Positions 45,214-54,388 of a DNA stretch of 64,000 bases are shown here, piece after piece. Positions within the stretch are counted from its first letter, which is position 1; the number at the start of each line of letters is the position of its first letter. Position numbers and translations under genes: made by a program. The notes under the pieces are model-generated. The model saw only the letters and a program-made list of their open reading frames with translations. It searched no databases and was not told the DNA's origin. Origin of the DNA: Streptomyces sp. L-9-10 (GTDB lineage: Bacteria > Actinomycetota > Actinomycetes > Streptomycetales > Streptomycetaceae); the NCBI RefSeq assembly GCF_004151105.1, contig NZ_PHRF01000026.1:1-64000 (forward strand). Reading direction: 5' to 3'.

Positions 45214-47838
45214 ATGAGCGAGCACCGTCGCAAACCGCCGCAGTCACAGGGGGGCGGTCGTGCCGCGGCCAGGCGTGCAGCCCAGCAGGCGTCCGGCCGC
45301 CGCGCGGCCCCGTCCCGGGAAACCGTTTCGGCCTCACCCTCCGACTCGTACGAGGAGGAGCAGCCCTACGGCGGTCGCGCCGCGGCCAGGCGAGCCGCCC
45401 AGCGCGGTGGCCGCAGACGTGGGGGGGACGACGGAGGCGCCCGGCGTGGCGGATCCGGCCGCGGCCGCGGCGAGCCGTACAAGAAGCGGCTGATCGACTA
45501 CCCGCGCCAGGGCAAGTACGGCTGGCGGCGCTGGGTGCCGTCCTGGAAGCAGACCACCGGACTCGGCATCGCCTTCGTCGGCTCCATCCTGGCCGCCGGG
45601 ACCATCGCGTACGCCGTGGTCGGTGTCCCCAATGTCCAAGAGGCGTCCAAGGCGGAGAACAACGTCTACTACTGGGACGACGGCAGCCAGATGATCGCCA
45701 CCGGTGGTGAGGTCAACCGGCAGATCGTCGGGATCAGCCAGATCCCGGACGCGATGCAGAAGGCGGTCGTCTCCGCCGAGAACAAGTCGTTCTACGACGA
45801 CTCGGGCGTCGACCCGATGGGTATCGGCCGGGCTCTGGTCAACATGGCCAAGGGCGGCAACACCCAGGGTGGCTCCACCATCACCCAGCAGTACGTCAAG
45901 AACGCCCGGCTGGGTGACCAGAGCCAGACCCTGAGCCGCAAGTTCAAAGAGCTCTTCATCTCCATGAAGGTCGGCACGGAGATGAAGAAGCCCGAGATCA
46001 TGGCGGGCTACCTCAACACCTCCTACTACGGGCGAGGCGCCTTCGGTATCCAGGCCGCCGCCCGCACCTACTACGGCAAGGACGCCGTAGATCTGAACGC
46101 CAGCGAGTGCGCGCTACTGGCCACGCTCCTCAAGGGCGCGACGTACTACGACCCGGCCGGCCAGACCTCCATCGACCCGAGGGCGACCTCCGAGGCGAAC
46201 ACGGAGAGGGCCACCAAGCGCTGGTCCTGGATCCTCGACGAGATGGTGAAGGACGGCCACCTCGAGCAGTCCGAGCGGGCCAAGTACACCAAGTTCCCGA
46301 CGCCGGACGGCGTCAAGAAGAACACCCAGCAGGGCGGACAGATCGGTTATCTGGTCGACCTCGCCAAGGCGTACTTCGTCAACAACAACACCGAGGGCTA
46401 CACGGAGGACGATCTCTCCAGGGGCGGCTTCGAGATCCACACGACCTTCAACAAGAAGAAGGTCGAACAGCTGAACAAGGCCGTCAAGAAGGTCTACGAC
46501 GCCAACATCGACCCCAAGAAGCGCCCGGAGACCGACACGCACGTCCAGTTCGGTGGCGCCTCCGTCGAGCCCGAGACCGGCAAGATCGTCGCCATCTACG
46601 GCGGCCAGGACGCCACCAAGCACTTCACCAACAACGCCGACCAGACCGGCGCGCAGGTCGGATCGACCTTCAAGCCGTTCGTCCTGGCCGCGGCGATGCG
46701 GGACGGCGTACGCGATCCGGCAGACGGCAGCCGTACCCCCATCTCGCCGGACAAGTCCATCTACAACGGCGACAACAAACTCAAGATCAAGAACTATGAC
46801 GGTTCGATCTGGACCAACGAGGAAGACAAGGAGTGGCTGCAGGTCAACGATGGCGACAAGTCCTACGGGCCCATCGATCTGCGCTACGCCATGCAGGAGT
46901 CGGCCAACTCCCCGTTCGTCCAGCTGGGCATGGATGTAGGCATCCCGCAGGTGCGTGACGCCGCCATCGACGCCGGGCTGCTGAACAGCTCCCTCTCCCA
47001 GTCGAATGTGCCCTCCTTCTCGATCGGCATCTCCGACCCCAGCGCCATCCGGATGGCCGGCGCCTACGGCACGTTCGCCGCCAGCGGCAAGCAGCGCGAC
47101 CCCTTCTCCGTCACCAAGGTGCTCAAGAGCGGCAAGACCGTCTACAAGCACGAGGACAAAGAGAAGAGGGTGTTCGACCAGCCCGTCGCGGACAACGTCA
47201 CGGACGTGCTGAAGACCGTCGTGGAGAAGGGCACCGGTACGAACGCCCAGCTCCCGGGGCGCGAGGTGGCCGGCAAGACCGGTACCACCGATGGCAACAA
47301 GTCGGCCTGGTTCGTGGGCTACACCCCGCAGCTGTCGACCGCCATCGACATGTACCGGATGGACGACGACGCGACGAACAAGAACCGCGAGTTCCTGAAG
47401 ATGTTCGGCACGGGTGGCCAGGACAAGATCCACGGTGCCTCGTTCCCCTCGGAGATCTGGCACGACTACATGGTGGAGGCGCTCAAGGGGCAGCCGGCCG
47501 TGAAGTTCCCCGAGCCCGAGCCCATCGGAGAGGCCTGGTACGGCGGAGGCACGTCCCCATCCCCGACGCCGAGCGAGACCCCGTCCGAGACGCCCAGCGA
47601 GACCCCGTCCGAGACGCCGAGTGAGACCCCGTCCGAGACCCCGTCCGACACGCCGTCCTCCTCGGAATCCTGCGACCTGCCGTTCGGCTGCCCCGGCGGC
47701 AGCAACGGAGGCAATGGAGGCAACGGAGGTAACGGAGGCAACGGGGGTAGTGGCGGCAACGGCGGGCCCGGCGGAGAAACCAGCTCGTCACCCGGGCCCG
47801 GCGAGAGCGACGACAACAACGGAGGCATCTTCGGCTGA
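45214..47838 (+). CDS. Bifunctional class A penicillin-binding protein
   Basis: The 874-residue protein has a basic cytoplasmic N-terminus with Arg/Ala-rich repeats (about 1-100) and a transmembrane anchor near 120. The glycosyltransferase domain follows (SAENKSFYDDSGVDPMG holding the catalytic Glu, then GGSTITQQYVKN). The transpeptidase domain has GSTFKPF (SxxK), SANSP (SxN) and KTGTT. The C-terminus has six ETPS repeats and a Gly/Asn-rich stretch flanking a Cys pair (CDLPFGC), unusual features likely to be external linkers. It polymerises and cross-links peptidoglycan. Confidence 0.96.
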   Translation: MSEHRRKPPQSQGGGRAAARRAAQQASGRRAAPSRETVSASPSDSYEEEQPYGGRAAARRAAQRGGRRRGGDDGGARRGGSGRGRGEPYKKRLIDYPRQGKYGWRRWVPSWKQTTGLGIAFVGSILAAGTIAYAVVGVPNVQEASKAENNVYYWDDGSQMIATGGEVNRQIVGISQIPDAMQKAVVSAENKSFYDDSGVDPMGIGRALVNMAKGGNTQGGSTITQQYVKNARLGDQSQTLSRKFKELFISMKVGTEMKKPEIMAGYLNTSYYGRGAFGIQAAARTYYGKDAVDLNASECALLATLLKGATYYDPAGQTSIDPRATSEANTERATKRWSWILDEMVKDGHLEQSERAKYTKFPTPDGVKKNTQQGGQIGYLVDLAKAYFVNNNTEGYTEDDLSRGGFEIHTTFNKKKVEQLNKAVKKVYDANIDPKKRPETDTHVQFGGASVEPETGKIVAIYGGQDATKHFTNNADQTGAQVGSTFKPFVLAAAMRDGVRDPADGSRTPISPDKSIYNGDNKLKIKNYDGSIWTNEEDKEWLQVNDGDKSYGPIDLRYAMQESANSPFVQLGMDVGIPQVRDAAIDAGLLNSSLSQSNVPSFSIGISDPSAIRMAGAYGTFAASGKQRDPFSVTKVLKSGKTVYKHEDKEKRVFDQPVADNVTDVLKTVVEKGTGTNAQLPGREVAGKTGTTDGNKSAWFVGYTPQLSTAIDMYRMDDDATNKNREFLKMFGTGGQDKIHGASFPSEIWHDYMVEALKGQPAVKFPEPEPIGEAWYGGGTSPSPTPSETPSETPSETPSETPSETPSETPSDTPSSSESCDLPFGCPGGSNGGNGGNGGNGGNGGSGGNGGPGGETSSSPGPGESDDNNGGIFG
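47570..47655 (+). repeat. In-frame ETPS-coding repeats in the PBP gene
   Basis: Repeats encoding E-T-P-S recur 6-7 times as 12-base units (GAGACCCCGTCC and variants). They likely vary in copy number among strains. Confidence 0.8.
47695..47770 (+). repeat. In-frame Gly-Gly-Asn-coding repeats in the PBP gene
   Basis: Nine-base units such as GGAGGCAAC/GGAGGTAAC encode GGN repeats, ending in GGS and GGP. They form a flexible tail. Confidence 0.8.
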
Positions 47839-47860
47839 CAGCCTCCACGGAACCCGTCAC

Positions 47861-47917
47861 GAGGGCCGCCGCACCGGCACGTACCGACTCGCGTACGTGT
47901 ATGGTGCGGCGGCCCTC
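47861..47917 (+). terminator. PBP gene terminator with nested hairpin
   Basis: Perfect 15-bp arms at 47861-47875 and 47903-47917 enclose 27 bases with an inner 7-bp hairpin (CACGTAC and GTACGTG). It begins 22 bases after the PBP stop. Confidence 0.85.
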
Positions 47918-47953
47918 GCCGCGTTCCTGGCGGCGTACGGCAGGATGGGGGCC

Positions 47954-49444
47954 ATGCCCAGCGCAGAAGAGACCACCGTGGACCAGGACCGGCCGGACGT
48001 GCCGCCCACGCGGCGTGACGAGATCGCCGCGGCCGGCAGTGAGCTGATCGGCGGCCCGGTCGGGCGCTGGGCCTGGTTCGGCAGCAGCCGGCTCACCCCC
48101 GTACGCGTCGTCTCACTCGTGGCGCTCGGCATGTTTGCGCTGGGCATGGCGCAGAAGATGCCGTGTTACGACTGGGCCTGGTTCCGCGGCGCCAGCTCGC
48201 AGTACACCCACGCCTGCTACTCGGACATCCCGCACCTCTTCCTGGGGCGAGGCTTCTCCGACAACCTGGTGCCGTACTTCGACCGCCTCAGCGGCGACAT
48301 GGAGTACCTGGAGTACCCCGTACTGACAGGCCTCTTCATGGAGGTCGCCTCCTGGCTCACACCGGGCGGCTCCCTGCAGTACCGCGAGCAGATGTACTGG
48401 ATGGTCAACGCGGGAATGCTGATGATCTGCGCCGCGGTCATCGCAGTCTGCGTCGCCCGCACCCACCGCCGCCGCCCCTGGGACGCCCTGCTGGTCGCCC
48501 TCGCGCCCGCCTTCGCGCTCACCGCCACCATCAACTGGGACCTGCTGGCCGTGGCGCTCACCGCCGCCGCGATGCTGATGTGGTCACGGGGCCGCGCCCT
48601 GGCCTTCGGCATCCTCATCGGCCTCGCCACCGCCGCCAAGCTCTACCCCGTGCTCCTCCTGGGACCACTCCTCCTGCTGTGCTGGCGGGCCGGGAGATTC
48701 CGCGAGTACGGAACGGCGGTCCTCGGCGCGGCCGCCGCATGGCTGGCGGTGAACCTGCCGGTCATGCTGCTCGCGCCCGAGGGATGGAAGAAGTTCTACA
48801 CCTTCAGCCAGGAGCGCCAGGTCGACTTCGGCTCCTTCTGGCTGATCATCACTCAGCGCACGGGCAAGTCCCTGGACGTCGGCACCGTCAACAACTACGC
48901 GATGCTGCTGATGCTCCTGGCGTGCGCGGGCATCGCGACGCTCGCCCTGACAGCCCCCCGCCGGCCGCGCTTCGCCCAGCTCGCCTTCCTCGTCGTCGCC
49001 GCCTTCATCCTCACCAACAAGGTCTACTCGCCGCAGTACGTCCTGTGGCTCGTCCCGCTGGCGGCCCTCGCCCGGCCGCGCTGGCGCGACTTCCTGATCT
49101 GGCAGGCCTGCGAGGTCATGTACTTCCTCGGCATCTGGATGTACCTCGCCTACACGACGAGCGGCGACGCCCACAAGGGACTGCCCACCGAGGGCTACCA
49201 GCTCGCCATCGCCCTGCATCTGCTGGGGACGCTGTACCTGTGCGGGCTCGTCGTACGGGACATCCTGATGCCCGAGAAGGACGGCGTACGCACCGACGGC
49301 TCCGACGACCCGTCCGGCGGCGTTCTGGACCGCGCGGAGGACAGGTTCGTACTCGGCGGGGCGGCACGGCCGACACAGCACGCCGCCCAGTCGGTGGAGG
49401 CGCCCCGGGTCGAATGGGGAGTACGGCCTCCAGGAGCTGTCTGA
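47954..49444 (+). CDS. GT87-like polytopic membrane glycosyltransferase
   Basis: The protein of 496 residues has about 10 transmembrane helices and external loops. It resembles GT-C fold mannosyltransferases of the GT87 family, which use polyprenyl-phosphate sugars, with segments such as LLVALAPAFALTATINWDLL and ATAAKLYPVLLLGPLLLLCW. The donor and acceptor are unknown. The start at 47954 is chosen because it follows the terminator and a purine run (AGGATGGGGG); ATG 47945 is possible. It ends near a shared terminator. Confidence 0.78.
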   Translation: MPSAEETTVDQDRPDVPPTRRDEIAAAGSELIGGPVGRWAWFGSSRLTPVRVVSLVALGMFALGMAQKMPCYDWAWFRGASSQYTHACYSDIPHLFLGRGFSDNLVPYFDRLSGDMEYLEYPVLTGLFMEVASWLTPGGSLQYREQMYWMVNAGMLMICAAVIAVCVARTHRRRPWDALLVALAPAFALTATINWDLLAVALTAAAMLMWSRGRALAFGILIGLATAAKLYPVLLLGPLLLLCWRAGRFREYGTAVLGAAAAWLAVNLPVMLLAPEGWKKFYTFSQERQVDFGSFWLIITQRTGKSLDVGTVNNYAMLLMLLACAGIATLALTAPRRPRFAQLAFLVVAAFILTNKVYSPQYVLWLVPLAALARPRWRDFLIWQACEVMYFLGIWMYLAYTTSGDAHKGLPTEGYQLAIALHLLGTLYLCGLVVRDILMPEKDGVRTDGSDDPSGGVLDRAEDRFVLGGAARPTQHAAQSVEAPRVEWGVRPPGAV

Positions 49445-49500
49445 GCCGCCTGCCGGACCACAAGGCCGCCCGAAGTCGTCTCCACGCCCTCATCGTTACT

Positions 49501-49542
49501 GAAAGGCCGCAGAGCGCCCCAAGGGGCGCTCTGCGGCCTTTC
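49501..49542. terminator. Bidirectional terminator
   Basis: Perfect 20-bp arms at 49501-49520 and 49523-49542 with only two bases between them. It lies between the convergent membrane glycosyltransferase and alanine-racemase-like genes. Confidence 0.9.
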
Positions 49543-49574
49543 AGGTGACGTCCCGCTCAGCGGTCGACTCCGCC

Positions 49575-50606
49575 TTAGCGGTCGACGAGACGGTCGAACT
49601 GTGTCGTCGTGTGCCGCAGATGCGCCACCAGCTCATCCCCGACCTTGGGCTCCTGCGCGTCCGACGGCACGAACAGGATCGACACCTGCATATGCGGCGG
49701 CTCAGCGAACCAGCGCTGCTTCCCGTCCCAGACGAACGGCGACAGATTGCGGTTCACCGTGGCCAGGCCCGCCCGCGCGACACCCTTCGCACGCGGCATC
49801 ACGCCGTGCAGCGCCTTCGGAGCCTCCAGACCCACCCCATGAGACGTCCCTCCGGCGACAACCACCAGCCAGCCGTCGGAAGCGACCTTCTGCTGCCGAT
49901 AGCCGAACCGGTCTCCCTTGGAGACGCGAGTGACATCCAGAACAGAGCCCCGGTACTCGGTCGCGTCATGATCACCCAGCCACAGCCGCGTACCGATACG
50001 AGCCCGGAAACGGGTCTGCGGGAACTGCTGCTGCAACCTGGCCAGCTCCGCGGCGCGCAGATGACTCACGAACATCGAGTGCAACGGAAGCCGCGCCGCA
50101 CGCAGCCGGTCCATCCACGCGATGACCTCCTCCACCGCGTCGGAACCGTCCGTACGGTCCAGCGGAAGGTGCAGGGCGAAGCCCTCCAGCCGCACATCCT
50201 CTATGGCCGTGTGCAACTGGCCGAGCTCCTCCTCCTTCACGCCATGCCGCTTCATGGAGCTCATGCACTCGATGACCACACGAGCGCCCACCAGCGCGAA
50301 CACACCATCGACGGACGAGACCGAACGCACCACCCGGTCGGGCAGCGGCACCGGCTCCTCACCCCGCCGGAACGGCGTGAGAACCAGCAGATCACCACTG
50401 AACCAGTCCTTGATCCTGGCCGCCTCGTAGATGGTTCCGACAGCCAGCATGTCGGAGCCGAAGCGCGTGGTCTCGTCCGCGAGACGCTCATGCCCGAAGC
50501 CGTAGCCATTGCCCTTGCAGACCGGGACGACCCCCGGGAACTGCTCGATGACCGACTTCTGGTGCGCCCGCCAGCGCGCGGTGTCGACGTAGAGGGAGAG
50601 CGCCAT
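49575..50606 (-). CDS. Alanine racemase-like PLP-dependent protein
   Basis: The 343-residue protein starts MALSLYVDTARWRAHQKSVI. It has the PLP-lysine motif CKGNGYGFG of fold-III racemases, followed by a TIM-barrel-type core. A later GDRFGYRQQ may place the second catalytic Tyr but is not a clear match to Alr. The size is about 30 residues short of typical Alr. It lies 113 bases after femX on the same strand, so it may supply or modify a residue for the cell wall. The substrate is not assured. Confidence 0.75.
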   Translation of the reverse strand: MALSLYVDTARWRAHQKSVIEQFPGVVPVCKGNGYGFGHERLADETTRFGSDMLAVGTIYEAARIKDWFSGDLLVLTPFRRGEEPVPLPDRVVRSVSSVDGVFALVGARVVIECMSSMKRHGVKEEELGQLHTAIEDVRLEGFALHLPLDRTDGSDAVEEVIAWMDRLRAARLPLHSMFVSHLRAAELARLQQQFPQTRFRARIGTRLWLGDHDATEYRGSVLDVTRVSKGDRFGYRQQKVASDGWLVVVAGGTSHGVGLEAPKALHGVMPRAKGVARAGLATVNRNLSPFVWDGKQRWFAEPPHMQVSILFVPSDAQEPKVGDELVAHLRHTTTQFDRLVDR

Positions 50607-50648
50607 GCCGGTCCGGAACCTTTCTCTCGGCTGCGGTGAATCGAAGAG

Positions 50649-50707
50649 ATGAATGAACGAGGGGGAAGGACGAGGGAGGAGACGAAAAGAAGGGAGGAGA
50701 AAGAAAC
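50649..50707. other. Purine-rich tract between the racemase-like and femX genes
   Basis: On the plus strand nearly all bases in this 59-base stretch are A or G (AACGAGGGGGAAGGACGAGG and similar). It is unlike its GC-balanced surroundings. On the minus (coding) strand it is a pyrimidine tract upstream of the racemase-like gene. Confidence 0.55.
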
Positions 50708-50719
50708 GAGCGGCCGCCG

Positions 50720-51838
50720 TCAGCGGCGCGACATATAAATGTCAAGCGCCTTGTGCAGCAGCTTGTTGAGCGGGAAGTCCCACTCACCGATGTACTCGAC
50801 GGCCTCGCCGCCGGTACCCACCTTGAACTGGATCAGACCGAAGAGGTGATCCGTCTCGTCGAGCGAGTCGGAGATCCCGCGCAGGTCATAGACCGTCGCC
50901 CCCATCGCGTACGCGTCACGCAGCATCCGCCACTGCATCGCGTTCGACGGCCGGACCTCACGCTTGTGATTGGCCGACGCACCGTACGAGTACCAGACAT
51001 GGCCGCCGACGATCAGCATCGTCGCCGCCGCGACATTCTCACCCTCGTGACGGGCGAAATACAGCCGCATACGGTTCGGATCCTCGTTGTTCAGCACCGT
51101 CCACATGCGCTGGAAGTACGACAGCGGGCGCGGCCGGAAATGATCCCGCTCGGCCGTGATCTCGTACAACCGCTGCCACTCACCGAGATCCTCGTAGCTG
51201 CCCTGCACCACATCGACGCCGGCCTTCTCGGCCTTCTTGATATTGCGGCGCCACAACTGGTTGAAGCCCTTGAGGACATCGTCCAGCGACCGGTTCGCCA
51301 ACGGCACCTGGAAGACATAACGCGGCTGCACATCACCGAAGCCCGCGCCGCCGTCCTCCCCCTGCTGCCAGCCCATCTTGCGCAGCCGGTCCGACACCTC
51401 GAACGCACGCGGCTCGATATGCGTCGCCTCGACATCCCGCAGACGCTTCACATCCGGATCCTGGATGCCCGACTTGATCGCACCCGCGTTCCACCGGCGG
51501 ATCACCACGGGCGGACCCATCTTCACCGAGAAGGCGCCCTGATGCTTCAGATGCGCCAGCATCGGCTGCAGCCACTCGTCCAGATTCGGGGCGTACCAGT
51601 TCAGCACCGGCCCCTCGGGCAGATACGCCAGATACCGCTTGATCTTCGGCAGCTGACGGTAGAGCACCAGACCCGCGCCGACCAACTGGTCGTTCTTGTC
51701 GAACCAGCCCAGGTTCTCCGAACGCCACTCCGTCTTGACGTCAGCCCATGCCGGGACCTGGCAGTGACTCGCCGCCGGCAGACTCTGGATATACGCCAGA
51801 TGCTGCTCTCGACTGATGGTCCTCAGGGTCAGGCTCAT
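50720..51838 (-). CDS. femX: FemX-type lipid II:glycine glycyltransferase
   Basis: The 372-residue protein belongs to the FemABX family with two GNAT-like domains (QVPAWADVKTEWRSENLGWF, and RMRLYFARHEGENVAAATML). In Streptomyces FemX adds the single Gly that links stem peptides through LL-diaminopimelic acid. The C-terminus (YMSRR) is typical. It is followed by the alanine-racemase-like gene 113 bases downstream. The start at 51838 was kept as ATG. Confidence 0.9.
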   Translation of the reverse strand: MSLTLRTISREQHLAYIQSLPAASHCQVPAWADVKTEWRSENLGWFDKNDQLVGAGLVLYRQLPKIKRYLAYLPEGPVLNWYAPNLDEWLQPMLAHLKHQGAFSVKMGPPVVIRRWNAGAIKSGIQDPDVKRLRDVEATHIEPRAFEVSDRLRKMGWQQGEDGGAGFGDVQPRYVFQVPLANRSLDDVLKGFNQLWRRNIKKAEKAGVDVVQGSYEDLGEWQRLYEITAERDHFRPRPLSYFQRMWTVLNNEDPNRMRLYFARHEGENVAAATMLIVGGHVWYSYGASANHKREVRPSNAMQWRMLRDAYAMGATVYDLRGISDSLDETDHLFGLIQFKVGTGGEAVEYIGEWDFPLNKLLHKALDIYMSRR

Positions 51839-51949
51839 GCGGGGCGCTCCTCGGCAGGTGTGTCCCCATCGATACAGGGGCTCCGGCTCTCGCGCCGAAG
51901 CCTACTGCGCCGATGGAGCGCCCCGTCTGGCTGTGGGCGGAGCGTCCGG

Positions 51950-52264
51950 CTATCCGAGGACCCCACCGAACAGTCCGCCATGCGCCATTCCGAGGAAGAA
52001 CCCGACCGCCGAGGCACCGAGTCCGATGATGGTCAGGAACCGTTCACGCGTCGTCACGGAGATGAACTGCCCGTACGCGCCCGTCAGGATCCCCACCAGC
52101 CCCGCCCATGAACTGAGCAGATGCAGGTCGTGGAAGAAAGCCGAGACGAAGGCGAGCACGCCCAGCGTCAGCGTCACCGCGACCAGGGTGTCCTGGAGCG
52201 GATGACGCTTGCCGTCCGTGGAGAACAGGGAAGTGGCGGAGTTCGGTCGCATTGCCTGTGCCAT
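51950..52264 (-). CDS. Small membrane protein, function unknown
   Basis: The 104-residue protein starts [20 protein letters not shown] and has three hydrophobic segments ([37 protein letters not shown] and [20 protein letters not shown]). The ATG is set by CAGGAGG 8 bases upstream; the longer frame upstream is not coding. It lies opposite the rpsF operon, sharing its upstream region. No function is recognised. Confidence 0.75.
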
Positions 52265-52535
52265 CTGGCACCTCCTGGCCTTGCCGGAGGCGGCGCATCG
52301 TAGCGCCGCGCACACCCGATGTGTACAGATTGCGTCCGCAGGCGGCCGGATTTCAACCGGAAGCCGGTCTGTGAGTAGTCTGTACGGTCTGCGCCGGTGT
52401 CTGCCCACGCCAGAAAACGATCCCCTCGCCCAGCGAGCAGGATTGTCAGTGGCGGCGGATACCGTTGCTTACGCATCACGACCCTCCTGCCACGGAACGA
52501 CCGTGGCCGCTGAGTCCAAAGGAGGTGGGTTTTAC
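52265..52535. other. Promoter region of the rpsF operon
   Basis: This 271-bp region divides the small membrane protein gene (minus) from rpsF (plus). No certain -35/-10 pair was picked. AAAGGAGG at 52518-52525 is the rpsF ribosome site. Confidence 0.4.
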
Positions 52536-52826
52536 ATGCGTCACTACGAGGTGATGGTCATCCTCGACCCCGATCTCGAGGAGCGCGCTGTCTCCCCGCT
52601 GATCGAGAACTTCCTCTCCGTCGTCCGCGAGGGCAACGGAAAGGTCGAGAAGGTCGACACCTGGGGCCGTCGTCGTCTCTCTTACGAGATCAAGAAGAAG
52701 CCCGAGGGCATCTACTCGGTCATCGACCTGCAGGCCGAGCCCGCAGTCGTCAAGGAGCTCGACCGACAGATGAACCTGAACGAGTCGGTCCTCCGGACCA
52801 AGGTCCTCCGTCCCGAGACCCACTGA
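52536..52826 (+). CDS. rpsF: Ribosomal protein bS6
   Basis: The 96-residue protein reads [20 protein letters not shown] and ends VLRPETH, matching bS6. AAAGGAGG precedes the ATG. It is the first gene of the rpsF-ssb-rpsR-rplI operon, conserved in most bacteria. It pairs with bS18 in the 30S platform. Confidence 0.98.
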
Positions 52827-52900
52827 GCTCCTAGCTCAGAGGTCATCGGGTCCGAGCAGCAGCAAGCAGCCAGAAGCAATCCCCGCCGAGAGGTTCACCC

Positions 52901-53494
52901 ATGGCAGGCGAGACCGTCATCACGGTCGTCGGCAATCTCGTCGACGACCCCGAGCTGCGCTTCACCCCGTCCGGTGCGGCGGTCGCGAAGTTCCGCGTCG
53001 CGTCCACTCCCCGCACCTTCGACCGTCAGACCAATGAGTGGAAGGACGGCGAAAGCCTCTTCCTGACCTGCTCGGTCTGGCGTCAGGCGGCGGAGAACGT
53101 CGCCGAGTCGCTCCAGCGAGGCATGCGCGTTGTCGTGCAGGGCCGGCTGAAGCAGCGGTCCTACGAGGACCGCGAGGGCGTCAAGCGCACGGTCTACGAG
53201 CTGGACGTCGAGGAAGTCGGCCCCAGTCTCAAGAACGCCACGGCCAAGGTCACCAAGACCACCGGCCGTGGTGGCCAGGGCGGCTACGGCGGCGGCCAGC
53301 AGGGCGGCGGAAACTGGGGCGGCGGCCCCGGTGGTGGTGGCCAGCAGGGCGGCGGCGGAGCACCCGCCGACGACCCGTGGGCCACCAGCGCGCCGGCCGG
53401 CGGCAGCCAGCAGCAGCCGCAGAGCGGCGGGGGCAATGGAGGCGGCTGGGGCGGAAGCTCCGGCGGCGGCTACTCGGACGAGCCGCCCTTCTAG
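52901..53494 (+). CDS. ssb: Single-stranded DNA-binding protein
   Basis: The 197-residue protein has an N-terminal OB-fold ([20 protein letters not shown], then [20 protein letters not shown]). A Gly/Gln/Asn-rich linker (120-190) and the acidic tip SDEPPF, which recruits partner proteins, follow. It lies between rpsF and rpsR, the place of the main housekeeping SSB. Confidence 0.97.
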   Translation: MAGETVITVVGNLVDDPELRFTPSGAAVAKFRVASTPRTFDRQTNEWKDGESLFLTCSVWRQAAENVAESLQRGMRVVVQGRLKQRSYEDREGVKRTVYELDVEEVGPSLKNATAKVTKTTGRGGQGGYGGGQQGGGNWGGGPGGGGQQGGGGAPADDPWATSAPAGGSQQQPQSGGGNGGGWGGSSGGGYSDEPPF

Positions 53495-53537
53495 GGCGGG
53501 CTCGTACCCCACTTCTTGATCACACAGGAGAAACACC

Positions 53538-53774
53538 ATGGCGAAGCCGCCTGTGCGCAAGCCTAAGAAGAAGGTCTGCGCATTCTGCAAGGACAAGACC
53601 CAGTACGTGGACTACAAGGACACGAACATGCTGCGGAAGTTCATTTCCGACCGCGGCAAGATCCGTGCCCGCCGCGTCACCGGCAACTGCACGCAGCACC
53701 AGCGTGACGTCGCCACGGCAGTCAAGAACAGCCGTGAGATGGCGCTGCTGCCCTACACGTCCACCGCGCGATAA
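53538..53774 (+). CDS. rpsR: Ribosomal protein bS18, zinc-binding (C+) form
   Basis: The 78-residue protein starts [20 protein letters not shown]. It carries Cys14, Cys17, Cys51 and His54 (VTGNCTQHQ), which form a zinc site. Streptomycetes also have a second, Zur-controlled bS18 without these cysteines, used under zinc shortage, so this is the zinc-replete copy. ACAGGAG precedes the ATG. Confidence 0.97.
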   Translation: MAKPPVRKPKKKVCAFCKDKTQYVDYKDTNMLRKFISDRGKIRARRVTGNCTQHQRDVATAVKNSREMALLPYTSTAR

Positions 53775-53792
53775 GGGAAGGGTGACCGAATC

Positions 53793-54239
53793 ATGAAGAT
53801 CATCCTCACCCACGAGGTCTCAGGCCTCGGTGCCGCCGGCGACGTCGTCGACGTCAAGGACGGATACGCTCGCAACTACCTGGTCCCGCGCGGTTTCGCG
53901 ATCCGCTGGACCAAGGGCGGCGAGAAGGACGTGGCGCAGATCCGCCGCGCCCGCAAGATCCACGAGATCGCCACCATCGAGCAGGCCAACGAGATCAAGG
54001 CCCGCCTCGAAGGCGTGAAGGTGCGTCTGGCCGTTCGCTCCGGCGACGCCGGCCGCCTCTTCGGCTCCGTCACCCCGGCCGACCTCGCCTCGGCGATCAA
54101 GTCCGCCGGTGGCCCGGAGGTCGACAAGCGCCGCATCGAGCTCGGTTCGCCGATCAAGACCCTGGGCTCGCACCAGGTGTCCGTCCGGCTGCACCCCGAG
54201 GTCGCCGCGAAGCTCGGCGTCGAGGTCATCGCCGCCTGA
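53793..54239 (+). CDS. rplI: Ribosomal protein bL9
   Basis: The 148-residue protein starts [20 protein letters not shown] and has the N-terminal RNA-binding domain ([20 protein letters not shown]). A long connecting helix and the C-terminal domain follow ([19 protein letters not shown]). It ends the rpsF operon, followed by a terminator. Confidence 0.97.
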   Translation: MKIILTHEVSGLGAAGDVVDVKDGYARNYLVPRGFAIRWTKGGEKDVAQIRRARKIHEIATIEQANEIKARLEGVKVRLAVRSGDAGRLFGSVTPADLASAIKSAGGPEVDKRRIELGSPIKTLGSHQVSVRLHPEVAAKLGVEVIAA

Positions 54240-54268
54240 GCAGAGCGCTCAGCAGTAACGCAGTGCAA

Positions 54269-54305
54269 AGAGAGGGCCGCACCCCCGGGGGGTGCGGCCC
54301 TCTCT
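54269..54305 (+). terminator. rpsF operon terminator
   Basis: Arms of 18 bases at 54269-54286 and 54288-54305 pair perfectly with one unpaired G between them. It lies 29 bases after rplI. Confidence 0.9.
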
Positions 54306-54356
54306 CTCGCTCTTCCTGACCCTGCTTCTTCCCTGGCCCTGCTCGGGACTGGCCAT

Positions 54357-54370
54357 GTTTCACGTGAAAC
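54357..54370. other. parS: parS site 7 (rplI-MATE junction)
   Basis: Perfect GTTTCACGTGAAAC within a 22-bp palindrome (CCAT and ATGG added on the sides). It lies at a convergent junction, 18 bases from the MATE stop codon. Confidence 0.95.
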
Positions 54371-54388
54371 ATGGACCGCGCTCTCCCG

